DNA of 64,000 nt, taken from assembly GCA_017551025.1 (NCBI GenBank), contig JAFZNG010000034.1:62001-126000 (forward strand). The letters run 5' to 3'. Shown in pieces: positions 25,512 through 33,727 of this stretch (position 1 is its first letter; each line of letters begins with the position of its first letter). A program made the translations under genes and the position numbers. This DNA is from Paludibacteraceae bacterium. Its GTDB lineage: Bacteria; Bacteroidota; Bacteroidia; Bacteroidales; Paludibacteraceae. The notes beneath the pieces were generated by a model that worked only from the letters and a program-made list of their open reading frames with translations, searched no databases and was not told where the DNA came from.

Positions 25512-26840
25512 TAGGAGGGTGTTCATATCAGGTAGTACCTGGTCGGCACCCTCTTTTCGTAGCAATTCATCGGGCAAGGGACCGGTATTCACGCCGATTG
25601 TATATAGCCCGGCAGCCTTACCTGCCCGTACACCCAGCGGGGCATTCTCTACCACGCAGCACGCCTCTTTTTGGAAACCCGAACGCTGCCATGCCTTCAG
25701 GTAGGGCTCCGGATCGGGCTTACCGTGCGTCACGTCAAAAGCCGTAATCATTCGTTCACGCCTGAGGATGCCTCCCGACACGCGTTGCAGGTTGTCAAAC
25801 AAGGCGTGCTGACCACTACCCGTCACCACCCAACACTGCACCCCGTGGCTGTCCAGCCATCGCAGCACCTCCATTACGCCGGGTATCATGTTCGGCAGAC
25901 GACCCTCAGTGAGTTGCAGGAACCGGTCGGATTTCTCCTTGTAGATCTGCCGGATCAGTTCCTCCGATGCCGGCTTGCCGAAGAGCTGCTGATGCATCTC
26001 CTCTATCACGGCCGCACCGGTCCGGCCTTCGTTGATATACGCATCCTCGGCCGTGAAGGGCAACCGGTGCGCCTTCATGGTCTGTGCCCAAGCCTCGGCA
26101 TGAAAAGGCATCGAGTCAAAGAGCACTCCGTCCTGGTCGAAGAAGACGGCTCGAAGCGGTGAGGGCTTATCGTAGTCCCGTTCGCCGAAGATGGCCGAAC
26201 CGATACGTACACACGTACTGCCGCATTGGATGGCAATCAGATAGTCGTCGCTCATACCCATGGATAAGACCGCTTCGCTCAAAGAGCAAAGACCGGCTTC
26301 GCCTGAAAGATCGCGAGCAATGCTCGCTGCCAGACTGAAGCAGCGGCGTATCTCCTCTTCGTCGTCCGTGTTCGTGGCCATGGTCATCAGACCCATCACG
26401 CGCACATTAGCCATTCGCCATTCGCCATTAGCCATGAGCCCTTTCAGTTCCTCCGGCGAGAATCCGGACTTGGTCTGTTCGCGTGCTACGTGCACCTCCA
26501 GCAATATATTCTGCACGATACCCTGGCGCTCGGCCTCATCGTTGATGGCGCGCAGCAGGCGCTCCGAGTCCACCGACTGGATGAGGTACGGACGCAACCG
26601 AAGCAGGTCGCGCACCTTGTTGGTCTGTAGGTGGCCGATGAAGTGCCAACGGATATCTTGGGGCAAAAGCGGCACTTTTTGCATCAGTTCCTGCACACGG
26701 CTCTCCCCGAAATCGCGTTCCCCTGCCTGGTACGCCTCACGGATAGCCTCTACGGGGTGGAACTTGCTGACACATACCAGGTTAACACCTTCCGGTATGT
26801 TGGTGCGAATATCTTTTATGCGTTCTTGGATTGTAGCCAT
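25491..26840 (-). CDS. Fusion of YggS-type PLP protein and HAD-family phosphatase
   Basis: 449 residues in two parts. Residues 1 to about 225 are a YggS/PLPBP PLP-homeostasis protein: PLP lysine in VSKFHP, WHFIGHLQTNKV, SVDSERL, LSMGMSDDYLIAIQCGSTCVRIGSAIFG. Residues about 230-449 are a beta-phosphoglucomutase-like HAD hydrolase: AVFFDQDGVLFDSMP, VVTGSGQ, GKPDPEPYLKA, VENAPLGVRAGKAAG. The join is FGERDYDKPSPLRAV with no stop between. Two repeat insertions (26406-26440 and 26271-26327) lie in the YggS half. The substrate of the HAD half is unknown. Confidence 0.9.
   Translation of the reverse strand: MATIQERIKDIRTNIPEGVNLVCVSKFHPVEAIREAYQAGERDFGESRVQELMQKVPLLPQDIRWHFIGHLQTNKVRDLLRLRPYLIQSVDSERLLRAINDEAERQGIVQNILLEVHVAREQTKSGFSPEELKGLMANGEWRMANVRVMGLMTMATNTDDEEEIRRCFSLAASIARDLSGEAGLCSLSEAVLSMGMSDDYLIAIQCGSTCVRIGSAIFGERDYDKPSPLRAVFFDQDGVLFDSMPFHAEAWAQTMKAHRLPFTAEDAYINEGRTGAAVIEEMHQQLFGKPASEELIRQIYKEKSDRFLQLTEGRLPNMIPGVMEVLRWLDSHGVQCWVVTGSGQHALFDNLQRVSGGILRRERMITAFDVTHGKPDPEPYLKAWQRSGFQKEACCVVENAPLGVRAGKAAGLYTIGVNTGPLPDELLRKEGADQVLPDMNTLLKWLAAR
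26268..26327. repeat. Dispersed 23-base element and small palindrome in yggS part
   Basis: 26271-26293 is the reverse complement of 38643-38665 (U32 gene) with one mismatch. A degenerate second copy follows, then a 7-bp palindrome GCGAGCA/TGCTCGC with one-base loop at 26313-26327. Confidence 0.85.
26406..26440. repeat. Heptad array inside yggS part
   Basis: ATTAGCC, ATTCGCC, ATTCGCC, ATTAGCC, ATGAGCC; encodes ANGEWRMAN-type residues. Confidence 0.94.
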
Positions 26841-27775
26841 TCGACGTATGGAGCTATATAACGGGTCTTCTTTTCTTCATATACGGTATGCAGGTCCACC
26901 ATGATACCTGTCTCATACACGTTCGCCAGTTCGTCATTCATCGCGTTGCCGAAGAAGAGCAGGTCGTTGGTGAGGTTGAGATAGGCGGAGAACATAGGCG
27001 GGATGACGGTGCCGAGTTCGCGCAGCCGTTGGAGCAGGAGTTTATAGTTCTCCTGCTTGTCCTGACCGTGATAGAACGCATCGGCGATGCGGTTGGCCTC
27101 GTCGGTGATCGCCAGCGGCTGGTAGGGCGCAAACAGCTTGGCCTCACCCCGATGATAGCGATCCAGGTAGGTGTAGATCAGTTCGCGTGCCTCCGTGGGG
27201 TAGGAGGGATAGATGGTCACCTTGCCCAGCATATAGTAGATATCCGGGTTATTATGCATGATGGCTCCGATACCGTCCCATATATTATCCAGGGCAAAGA
27301 GGGCTTTAACACCCATTTCGCGTTGCTGGTACTTGGGTTGTACGAACGCACGGCCGAACTCGATGGTATGCGGCAGATAGTCGCGAATAAACTGCTCGGA
27401 GTAATGGAAGAGGTGGGCAGAGGTGATGAAGGGTTGCCGCTCACCCTGCGCATTCTCGCGCAACTCGGCCTCATGGCCCAGTAGGTAACGGTAACCACCT
27501 ACGATCTCTTCGTGGTCGGGGTCCCAGACGATCAACTGATGATACGGACGCGGCATGAGATCCATCTCGTCGATGTCCATTTCTTTGCCCGTCGCACCAC
27601 CGCCGTCGCGGTAACTGATCTCACGCAGACGAGCTATCTCGCGCATCACGTTGGGTGCGTCGTGCGAGGTAATGTCATAAATTAGGTTGCCCGCCTTGTT
27701 GGACGGGCGCAGGAGGTGGCCCTCCAGTTCCGTTTTCAGTATTTGGCGGTCAACAGCCGGTATGATGGTTTGCAT
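26816..27775 (-). CDS. glsB: N-acyltransferase of glycine-lipid synthesis (GlsB-like)
   Basis: A 319-residue GNAT-fold acyltransferase: REISYRDGGGATGKEMDIDEMD, YHQLIVWDPDHEEIVGGYRYLLG, IEFGRAFVQPKYQQREMGVKALFALDNIW, LGKVTIYPSYP. This architecture and its neighbour match the glsB-glsA pair of Bacteroides, whose GlsB adds a 3-hydroxy fatty acid to the amino group of glycine, the first step of glycine-lipid (and flavolipin) synthesis. It overlaps glsA by 26 bases upstream and yggS by 25 bases downstream. The assignment rests on family resemblance plus gene pairing. Confidence 0.82.
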   Translation of the reverse strand: MQTIIPAVDRQILKTELEGHLLRPSNKAGNLIYDITSHDAPNVMREIARLREISYRDGGGATGKEMDIDEMDLMPRPYHQLIVWDPDHEEIVGGYRYLLGHEAELRENAQGERQPFITSAHLFHYSEQFIRDYLPHTIEFGRAFVQPKYQQREMGVKALFALDNIWDGIGAIMHNNPDIYYMLGKVTIYPSYPTEARELIYTYLDRYHRGEAKLFAPYQPLAITDEANRIADAFYHGQDKQENYKLLLQRLRELGTVIPPMFSAYLNLTNDLLFFGNAMNDELANVYETGIMVDLHTVYEEKKTRYIAPYVEWLQSKNA

Positions 27776-28586
27776 AGACTATATTTTTTACGTATTCGGC
27801 CCACGCCTTCGGACTGCGTGAGTCGTCAAAAGTGGTATAAGGTATCGGTGGCAGCACATGTACGGTAAAATGCTGACCGTTCGCACCGTACATCTCGTCC
27901 ACCAGGTAGAGCATTTCCAGGTTCAGTTTGATGCCGAGTCGTTTACGCCAGTAGGCCAGGCGGTAGAAGAAGCGGGAGTTATGCCCCTCGAAATAGATCG
28001 GTACGATATCCCGCTTGTACTGCTGGGCTTTCTGCACGAAACTCTTCTGCCACTCCAGGTCGCGCACCTGCCACCGTCCGTCTATCTTCTGGCGACGCGA
28101 ACAAGCGCCGGCGGGGAAGGTCAGTATATCCTGCCTGGCTTCCCAAGCCTGCTGATACAGGCGGGCATACTCGCGACTCTGGCCTCCGAGTTTGCTGATC
28201 GGCACCCATAGTTCGGCGATCGGTCGCATGAACATAAGCAGATCATTGACAATCACGCGCAGCGGCAGGGGACGGTGCTCGTGAATCATCTCGGCGATGA
28301 TCATACCGTCCAATCCGCCCAGGGGGTGATTACCCACAAAGATGACGGGTCGCTCGTCCTGCGGGATATTCTCCAGACCACGTATCGAGGCGGTGCAATG
28401 CAGTTCTTCCGCCACCACCTTACGGATAAATTCGTAGCCGTGCAACTCGGGATTCTCACGCAGGAAGCGGTTCATTTGCTTCACATGCGTGATACGCTCC
28501 AGGTAACGCAGCACGAACCCCGGCACATGGGCCTTGGGGGCTTTCTCGCGCACGATAGCCGGTATGTCAAACTGCAAGACGTCCAT
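27750..28586 (-). CDS. glsA: O-acyltransferase of glycine-lipid synthesis (GlsA-like)
   Basis: A 278-residue PlsC-type lysophospholipid acyltransferase fold. The acyltransferase box is FVGNHPLGGLDGMII (NHxxxxD form), with FPAGACSR and IVPIYFEGHNSRFFYRLAYWRKRLGIK further on. In Bacteroides the adjacent GlsA O-acylates the N-acyl-glycine made by GlsB, completing the diacylated lipid. The start follows DUF4494 by a few bases. Confidence 0.82.
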   Translation of the reverse strand: MDVLQFDIPAIVREKAPKAHVPGFVLRYLERITHVKQMNRFLRENPELHGYEFIRKVVAEELHCTASIRGLENIPQDERPVIFVGNHPLGGLDGMIIAEMIHEHRPLPLRVIVNDLLMFMRPIAELWVPISKLGGQSREYARLYQQAWEARQDILTFPAGACSRRQKIDGRWQVRDLEWQKSFVQKAQQYKRDIVPIYFEGHNSRFFYRLAYWRKRLGIKLNLEMLYLVDEMYGANGQHFTVHVLPPIPYTTFDDSRSPKAWAEYVKNIVYANHHTGC

Positions 28587-28589
28587 TCG

Positions 28590-29003
28590 TTATACGGCGC
28601 GGTAGAACTCCAGGATCGGCGAACGCTGCAGGCTGATCACCTCGCAGTCGAGCGTCGAGAGGTTGTGGTTGAGGTTCTTGAGCGCATGATCCATCGTGGT
28701 GGCCTGCACCAGGATAGAGACGGGTTTGCGGGTCTCCTTGCCGTTGTCCTCCACGGTGATCATCTCCACGCGGGCTTTGTACCACTTGTCAGCCTCGGGC
28801 GAGGGGAAGATATCGTAGAACTGCACTTTCTTGCAACTCGGTACTTCGCAGTCGCCGAAGATCAGCGGCTTCAACTCCTCCATCAGACGGTTTTCTGTGT
28901 CTGCACAGTTGAGACCCTCTACCAGGTAGGTCTCCTTGACGTTACCGGGATTGTCCTCACCGGTCTGTCGCTGATAATGAACTTTGATTTCGTATAGTAT
29001 CAT
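28590..29003 (-). CDS. DUF4494 family protein
   Basis: A 137-residue cytoplasmic protein without membrane segments: MILYEIKVHYQRQ, KETYLVEGLNCADTENRLMEEL, DKWYKARVEMITVEDNGKE, VSILVQATTMDHALKNLNHNL. The family is restricted to Bacteroidota and functionally unknown. It is located immediately before glsA; whether that placement is functional cannot be told. The start ATG at 29003 follows a long repeat-filled spacer. Confidence 0.85.
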   Translation of the reverse strand: MILYEIKVHYQRQTGEDNPGNVKETYLVEGLNCADTENRLMEELKPLIFGDCEVPSCKKVQFYDIFPSPEADKWYKARVEMITVEDNGKETRKPVSILVQATTMDHALKNLNHNLSTLDCEVISLQRSPILEFYRAV

Positions 29004-29010
29004 TGTTGTA

Positions 29011-29112
29011 ATTAAAAATTAAAAATTCTTATCCCATAAAGGGAACGATTATTTCAAAATTAAAAATCACTCTACACTCTACACTCTACACCCTACACCC
29101 TCCACTCTACAC
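29011..29112. repeat. Repeat-filled spacer between phosphatase-like and DUF4494 genes
   Basis: AATTAAA units at about 29011-29028 and 29060-29069, then about six ACACTCT/ACACCCT heptads at 29071-29112. No promoter is evident. Confidence 0.85.
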
Positions 29113-29122
29113 CCTACACCCA

Positions 29123-30592
29123 TTACAACCCAAACAATTCCACGAATTGTTCTGCCTGCATCGTAGCCGGCAGGTGTTGGTGGTGGGCCGAGAGGATATA
29201 GATCGGCGAGCGGGGCTTGTTCTCCACGACATAATCCAGCGTCGTCAGGTCGTTCTCCTTGACCACCCACTGGCGTTCCATCTCGAAGCACACATCCCCC
29301 TGGTGCCGTTTGCTGAGCGAGCGACGCAGGTCGCTGTAGAGCAGTTCGCTCTGGGGGAAGGCGCTGCGTATACCCTCAAACTCACTGATAAAATCGGCCG
29401 CACGGCGTTGTATCTCTTGTAGTGAGAGGTGTTTCTGGGAGATCACCGACCGGTTCAGGTACAGCGACTGCCCATAGACTCCGTCCACCCATCGTTCGCT
29501 GCCGTATAGCGCCATGAGATAGGTGTTGGTCAGTGCTGCCATGCGGTCGCAATCAAATGCGAGCACCTCCAGCCCGGCCTTGCGCATCACCGCCTCGCCG
29601 ATGCCGTATACGGGCCGTCCCATGACCAGCAGGTCGATATTCGATCCGCCCAGACGGGTCTGCAGGCTATGCAGCAGGGTGTCGAGTTGCTGATTGAGCC
29701 TGAGGTACATATCCTCCTGTTCGGCTGTCTGGATGCGGTCGGAGGTGGCGTTGGGCGTCACGGTCGTCAGTTCCAGTAGCAGCAGGTCGGGCACCTTATC
29801 CTCACCCAGCCGTTGGTCTTGTTGCAGGCGCAGCGCCAGGTCTATGACCAGGTCGTTGGCGTTGGGTGTGCGGCGCAGCACGTGGCCGCCGCTATAGCTA
29901 AAACTCTTCTTCTGCTCCTGCGGCGTAGGCATGCTGTACAGGTCGATGGGTAACATCGGTCGCCAGTCGCGCGTAGCCAGTTCGCGGAAGCGTCCGCCGG
30001 TAGTATGTTCGTCGGCTGCCGCAGGCAGTCCCTTGGGGTAGTACGAACTGGTGGCCCAGCCTCGTTGGCTGTCCTCGATCCAGCAGCACCCATTGGCGGC
30101 ATGACCGGCCATGAGTAGCGTGGTCTCGGCATGGATACCGATGGCATATACCTGGGCATATTCGCCGTAGCGCAGGCGTACCAGGTCTGTTAGAAAAGGC
30201 GTGGTGATGGCCGCAGGCGAGAGGGCCTGCTGCGTACCGATACCCTTCACGCGACGGTCCTCCAGCAGCTCGTGCGTACGTCGGTCGGTGCGGGCGTAGT
30301 AGCGGCTCATCGTATAGCCGTGTTCGGCGGGTAGGGTACCGGTCATAAGGGTGGCGGTCGTCTCGTCACCACCGTACACCAGTTGGTCATAGCAGACCGT
30401 TCCCTCGGCGGCATGTTCCGTCAGCGTACGCAACCCGCCCGGCGGCAATAGGGGACTTAGGCGTTGGATATTCGCCTCGTCCAGACCATCCACCACGACC
30501 ACCACCGTCAGCCGTGGCAGCGTATATGCACGCAGTTGCAATAGGGGCAACAGGGCAATCAGGAACGACAGATATAACTTAATCGTGCGCAT
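29123..30592 (-). CDS. Alkaline-phosphatase-superfamily protein, probably inactive
   Basis: A 489-residue exported protein (signal MRTIKLYLSFLIALLPLLQLRA) with the fold markers VVVVVDGLDEANI, GGDETTATLMTGTLPAEHGYT and a C-terminal YILSAHHQHLPATMQAEQFVELF. The usual second metal site (TDxxGH) reads TVTPNATSD, and the later DHG motif reads MGRPVYG, so most zinc ligands are missing. The nucleophile region keeps a Thr. I infer a non-catalytic or altered enzyme. It is coupled to the DUF4105 gene upstream by a 34-base overlap. Confidence 0.82.
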   Translation of the reverse strand: MRTIKLYLSFLIALLPLLQLRAYTLPRLTVVVVVDGLDEANIQRLSPLLPPGGLRTLTEHAAEGTVCYDQLVYGGDETTATLMTGTLPAEHGYTMSRYYARTDRRTHELLEDRRVKGIGTQQALSPAAITTPFLTDLVRLRYGEYAQVYAIGIHAETTLLMAGHAANGCCWIEDSQRGWATSSYYPKGLPAAADEHTTGGRFRELATRDWRPMLPIDLYSMPTPQEQKKSFSYSGGHVLRRTPNANDLVIDLALRLQQDQRLGEDKVPDLLLLELTTVTPNATSDRIQTAEQEDMYLRLNQQLDTLLHSLQTRLGGSNIDLLVMGRPVYGIGEAVMRKAGLEVLAFDCDRMAALTNTYLMALYGSERWVDGVYGQSLYLNRSVISQKHLSLQEIQRRAADFISEFEGIRSAFPQSELLYSDLRRSLSKRHQGDVCFEMERQWVVKENDLTTLDYVVENKPRSPIYILSAHHQHLPATMQAEQFVELFGL

Positions 30593-31551
30593 AGATGCAA
30601 TATAGGTAGCAACAGTAGTCGCCAGTTAAATCCTACCAGAGGATGGATCGAATAATAACGAAGGAAGACAATCAGCGCGATGAGCAGCAGATAGACGATG
30701 CCCAGACTCGCGTCCAGCCACCACGATATCCGGCCGCGATGTTTGTCCACGCGGGTGATGACGAGCATCAGGATAAAGAACACTACCGCACCCAGATACC
30801 AGGTCTCGTACCAGGGTACGGCCTGGATGGCAAAGGGGGCTACCTTCTGCTCCGAGACCAGCGGTGTGCCGTCGGCAAAACGAGCGGCCGCTACGTAGTT
30901 CATCAGCTCTTCCGGCAGGAAGAGATTGGCTTGCCCCTCCATCGGCTGGTCGGCACGGCAACCGAACAACATGTTGATACCGAAGTCGGCCCAGGAGGAC
31001 GGGCGCGTATAATGACTGATAAACTCGCGGTAACTGAGTCCCTGATAACCGCGATAACTCGATTGCAGACTGTCGCCCACGGCCTGCTGGATCAATCGCA
31101 GCGGACGGGTGGCACAGTTGTCGAAGACGAAGTTATACAGATAGACGCGGTGCTCGGGTTGGTAGTTCTCGATGAGGGCGTCCAGTACGGCCTGGCGTTG
31201 CGCCACCGTCAGGTTGAGCGTCTGCTCATATACCTGTCGGTTCTCGGCGGCATACTGGAGCAGGAACTGTTGGTAGGTCTCGGCACCCAACTGGTAATAG
31301 GTCTCGCCCTTGACGAACTTATAGTAGAAATGCTCTACGTTGAAATCAAACATGCCGTAGTTGAACACCAGTGCCAGGTCCTGGTCCGGGTCTTCTACTA
31401 GCAGGGCCGTATGGCCGTAGCGTGCATAGAGTTCTTCGCCGGGACTACACGTGAGCAGCGCCACGCGGGAGTGTTCGCCCAGCGGTGCCGCCTCGACTGC
31501 CAGCACGCAGAGCAGGCCGATCAGTCCGGTATATAGTTTCTTATACAACAT
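30559..31551 (-). CDS. DUF4105 (Lnb N-terminal-like) membrane protein
   Basis: 330 residues: a signal-like N-terminus, a periplasmic DUF4105 domain of about 220 residues (LLTCSPGEELYARYGHTALLVED, FNYGMFDFN, YNFVFDNCATRPLRLI with a conserved His/Cys pair) and three C-terminal membrane helices (about 245-330). The domain has a papain-like arrangement in related proteins; activity is unknown. Located between the PAP2-like and degenerate phosphatase genes, with overlaps on both sides, suggesting a joint envelope role. Confidence 0.85.
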   Translation of the reverse strand: MLYKKLYTGLIGLLCVLAVEAAPLGEHSRVALLTCSPGEELYARYGHTALLVEDPDQDLALVFNYGMFDFNVEHFYYKFVKGETYYQLGAETYQQFLLQYAAENRQVYEQTLNLTVAQRQAVLDALIENYQPEHRVYLYNFVFDNCATRPLRLIQQAVGDSLQSSYRGYQGLSYREFISHYTRPSSWADFGINMLFGCRADQPMEGQANLFLPEELMNYVAAARFADGTPLVSEQKVAPFAIQAVPWYETWYLGAVVFFILMLVITRVDKHRGRISWWLDASLGIVYLLLIALIVFLRYYSIHPLVGFNWRLLLLPILHLCARLSYICRS

Positions 31552-32188
31552 AGGATAATATACAATTAGGTATCAGTGTCATGATGAGCCCGAGCAGGAA
31601 GCCGGCTATAACTTGCAGCGGGTCGTGGGCACGCAGATAGATACGTGCGTACATCAGTAGCAGACTTACCGCCATCAGCAGCAAGGGCAACCATACCGGT
31701 GCACTGTTTCCCATCATCAGGTGACTCATCACACCGCCTACCAGCCCACCCATCGCGGCCAGGTGGGCGGATATCTTCCACCAGCGGTTGATCAGCATCA
31801 CCAGCGCCAGGGCTACCGTCGCACCGATCACTACCAGGCTCACATATACCGGTGCATGCAGCACCTGCACCACGAAGTAGCACCAGAACCCGTAGCCCAC
31901 CAGCGTGTACAGATACGGCACGGTACGTTGCGCCGGATCAGTGATATAGATATCCGCTATCTTGCCGCGGCGGATACGTATCATGATCGCCGTGAGCGGG
32001 ATAAACAGGGTTAGCAGGAAGGTCATGCCTACACTGATGAGCCAGGCGGTAAGCGGCAGTTGGTTACCTATCAGGGGCGACAAGCCGGCGCAGAAGAGCA
32101 GCATGCCGTAGGTAGGCGCAAACAGCGGATACAGGACGCCGCTCAGTAGGCGTGCCAGGACGTTTAATATCTTTTCAAGCAGTTTCAT
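31541..32188 (-). CDS. PAP2-like membrane protein
   Basis: A 215-residue integral membrane protein with six helices. A degenerate acid-phosphatase layout can be traced: basic RRGKIADIYITDPAQRTVPY, WKISAHLAAMGGL (PSGH position) and YARIYLRAHDPLQVIAGFLLG (SRxxxxxHxxxD position). The family usually dephosphorylates lipid carriers such as undecaprenyl diphosphate. The motifs are imperfect, so activity is uncertain. It overlaps DUF4105 by 11 bases and follows rpoN by 6. Confidence 0.75.
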   Translation of the reverse strand: MKLLEKILNVLARLLSGVLYPLFAPTYGMLLFCAGLSPLIGNQLPLTAWLISVGMTFLLTLFIPLTAIMIRIRRGKIADIYITDPAQRTVPYLYTLVGYGFWCYFVVQVLHAPVYVSLVVIGATVALALVMLINRWWKISAHLAAMGGLVGGVMSHLMMGNSAPVWLPLLLMAVSLLLMYARIYLRAHDPLQVIAGFLLGLIMTLIPNCILSYVV

Positions 32189-32194
32189 TCTGTT

Positions 32195-33688
32195 TTATAT
32201 CTTTCTGCGTAGGCGTGCTACGGGGATATCCAGCATGTCGCGGTACTTGGCTACGGTGCGTCGCGCTACGTTATAGCCGTGTTGCCGGAGCTGTTCTACC
32301 AGTTGGTCATCGCTCAGCGGACTGGTCTTGTCCTCCTCGTCCACCAGTTGGCGCATCAGTCCCTTGATGGCTCGGGTAGAGACTTCCTCACCCTCGGTGT
32401 TGAGCATCATTTCCGAGAAGAAGAACTTCAGCGGCAGGACCCCGAAATCGGTCTGCACATACTTATTGTTACATGCGCGCGAGATCGTACTGACATCTAC
32501 GCCCACCTCCTGCGCTATATCCTGCAATCCCATCGGCCGGATGAGCGACTCGTCACCCTCCAGGAAGAAGTCCTCCTGATACTTGGCAATGGCCCGGATG
32601 GTCTGCAGTAGGGTGATGTTACGCTGACGGATAGCATCGATGAAGAGGCTGGCCTGGGATATGTTGGTGCGGATGAAGCTCATCGCCTCGCGGTCGCGTT
32701 GCTTGTCGCGCGAGTGCTGGAGTTGGTCCTTCATCTGGTCGAGCATCAGTTTATAGTCTTCGCTCACGTGTATCTCGGGTAGGTCGCCCGTGAGGAGCGA
32801 GACGCGCAGTTTACCGTCCTGTTGCGTGACTTCAAAGTCCGGTATGATGGCGCTGCGACTGCTGTCCATCGCGTTGGCCTCAAAGGCGTTGGTCGGACTC
32901 TGGTTCAGTCGTGTGATCTCGTTGACGGCGGCGCGGAAAGTCTCTTCGTCCATGCCCAGTTGCTGCATCAGCTTGTCGTAGTTGCGCTTGGAGAAAGCCT
33001 TAAAACCACGGGTGAGGATGATCTTGGCATGCTGCACACTCTCGGTCTGCTCTTTCTGGTCGAGCTGGGTGAGCAGACACTCTTGCAGGGTGGCAGAGGC
33101 GATGCCGGGCGGGTCGAACTCCTTGATCTGGCGCACGATATCCGCCATCTGTTCGTCCGAGACACTCAGTCCTTCCTGGAAGGCGAGGTCGTCCACCAGT
33201 TGCTCCGTCGTGCGGCGCAGGTAACCGTCCTCGTCGATGTTACCGAGCACCCACTTGGCTATATGGCGCTGGGGCTTGGTCATCTTCGTCAGATACACTT
33301 GCGACTTGAGGTAGTCGATTAGGCTGTCACCGCCGTAGGGTATCTCTCTCGATCCGGCATCGGCTTCGTAGCCGCCGTTGTTGCTGTATAGGATCGGCTC
33401 GTAGTCGTCGTCCGCCGCATCGTAGTCGCGTCGGTCCTGTTCCGCCTCACGATAGCTGTCCTCCAGTTCGCCGTACGCTTCATCGTCCTCGTCCTCGTGC
33501 TCCAGTCGTTCGCGTTCCAGTTCCTCGGGATCGGGTCCTTCTTCCAGTACGGGGTTTTGCTGCAATTCCTCTACGATACGTTGCTGCAACTCCACGGTGG
33601 GGAGTTCCAGCATACGAATCACCTGGAGTTGTGCCGGGGTGAGCTTAGTCTGCAGTTTCTGCTGCTGTGTCAGCGATAAAGATGCCAT
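32195..33688 (-). CDS. rpoN: RNA polymerase sigma-54 factor
   Basis: 497 residues with the glutamine-rich activator-interacting region I (LSLTQQQKLQTKLTPAQLQVIRML), an acidic region II (about 45-100), the core-binding domain and the DNA-binding C-terminus with SRACNNKYVQTDFGVLPLKFFFSE and the RpoN box ARRTVAKYR. It directs transcription from -24/-12 promoters and needs AAA+ activators, none of which is in this window. A heptad spacer separates it from the DegT gene. Confidence 0.97.
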   Translation of the reverse strand: MASLSLTQQQKLQTKLTPAQLQVIRMLELPTVELQQRIVEELQQNPVLEEGPDPEELERERLEHEDEDDEAYGELEDSYREAEQDRRDYDAADDDYEPILYSNNGGYEADAGSREIPYGGDSLIDYLKSQVYLTKMTKPQRHIAKWVLGNIDEDGYLRRTTEQLVDDLAFQEGLSVSDEQMADIVRQIKEFDPPGIASATLQECLLTQLDQKEQTESVQHAKIILTRGFKAFSKRNYDKLMQQLGMDEETFRAAVNEITRLNQSPTNAFEANAMDSSRSAIIPDFEVTQQDGKLRVSLLTGDLPEIHVSEDYKLMLDQMKDQLQHSRDKQRDREAMSFIRTNISQASLFIDAIRQRNITLLQTIRAIAKYQEDFFLEGDESLIRPMGLQDIAQEVGVDVSTISRACNNKYVQTDFGVLPLKFFFSEMMLNTEGEEVSTRAIKGLMRQLVDEEDKTSPLSDDQLVEQLRQHGYNVARRTVAKYRDMLDIPVARLRRKI

Positions 33689-33691
33689 CAG

Positions 33692-33727
33692 AGGAATTTT
33701 TAATTCTTAATTTTTAATTTTTAATTT
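33692..33727. repeat. AATTTTT array, rpoN-DegT spacer
   Basis: About four AATTTTT/AATTCTT units fill the spacer and touch the DegT stop codon. Confidence 0.85.
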
